Of a DNA stretch of 59,628 nucleotides, positions 59,502 through 59,628 are shown piece by piece. The translations under genes were made by a program, and so were the position numbers. The notes under the pieces are model-generated. The model searched no databases and had not been told where the DNA came from. It saw only the letters and a list, made by a program, of their open reading frames with translations. Source of the stretch: Sinorhizobium sp. (GTDB lineage: Bacteria > Pseudomonadota > Alphaproteobacteria > Rhizobiales > Rhizobiaceae); NCBI GenBank assembly GCA_031178305.1, contig JAPSJG010000002.1, positions 1-59,628 on the forward strand. The letters run 5' to 3'. The number at the start of each line of letters is the position of its first letter. Within the stretch, counting starts at the first letter, position 1.

Positions 59502-59628
59502 CTCTCTGTCCGCCAACAGCATCTCCTAAGACCTCCGATAGATACTGATGAGGCCTTGATCTGCTGGGTTTTCTCATGCTTTGTGTCTCCCATCGGTTCC
59601 CATCGATAGAGACCACTACCCGCGCATT
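59502..59628. repeat. attR core, right copy of direct repeat
   Basis: Exact copy of 80-206, reaching the window end, so host sequence beyond it is not visible and the repeat could be longer. The part before it (59493-59498 TTCGAA) is a phage-derived imitation of the tRNA T-loop. Confidence 0.93.

Overview
The window is a complete integrated temperate phage of 59,422 bp, measured from one att core to the other, in an alphaproteobacterium. The host is most likely a rhizobium of the Sinorhizobium/Rhizobium group. The evidence is high GC, ATGA-coupled gene strings, a GapR/DUF2312 homologue, a rhizobial-style LigD-like ligase and CTTNAC-N17-CTATA-type promoters. The left end is an intact tRNA-Ser(GGA). 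A 127-bp direct repeat (80-206 and 59502-59628) starts in its 3' end and marks attL and attR. The tyrosine integrase lies beside attL and an AlpA-like excisionase beside attR. No tape-measure, sheath or tail-tube gene is visible. The N4 gp56-type capsid, 747-aa portal and 5,013-aa polyvalent protein point to a short-tailed virion (inference).

Layout: integrase (+, 257-1561); lysis cassette (-, 1621-3250: two holin-like proteins and a membrane-anchored GH108 muramidase); virion operon (+, 3398-15984: capsid, adaptors, fibre, SGNH hydrolase, GNAT, S74 and coiled-coil proteins); a lipoprotein and the polyvalent protein (-, 15998-31468); a two-gene cargo (+, 31562-33257: zinc-ribbon DUF4145 protein and a nucleoside-deoxyribosyltransferase-like protein). 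A long leftward operon follows (44940 to 33278). It runs from a Cro/YdaS-like regulator through a GapR homologue, D12 adenine methylase, RusA, a PD-(D/E)xK protein and a DUF1376 protein to small and large terminase, portal, scaffold and a CsrA-like protein.

The immunity region (about 44.9-46.1 kb) has a CI-like repressor. It is flanked by two clusters of the 9-bp element TTCAGTCAA, three copies at exact 17-bp spacing on the left and a 19-bp palindrome plus one copy on the right. The TTGACT in these elements doubles as the -35 box of the leftward and rightward promoters. A rightward early operon (46145-57663) holds about 23 small, mostly ATGA-coupled genes: two methyltransferases, ParB-like, J-domain, ASCH-like, DUF5131 and DUF1643 proteins. 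A zinc-ribbon gene, an ATP-dependent ligase and the excisionase close the element.

The most unusual signal is a shared 5' leader on four late units (lysis, capsid, S74/coiled-coil, polyvalent). Each has the exact 11-mer GCGCATGAGTG just downstream of a -10-like box. In each the GTGY of that motif can pair with an RCAC just before the start codon, enclosing the Shine-Dalgarno in a hairpin. The phage also encodes a CsrA-like protein, a family that binds GGA in such hairpins, so a phage-specific translational late regulon is a testable hypothesis. The same 11-mer overlaps the integrase start codon.
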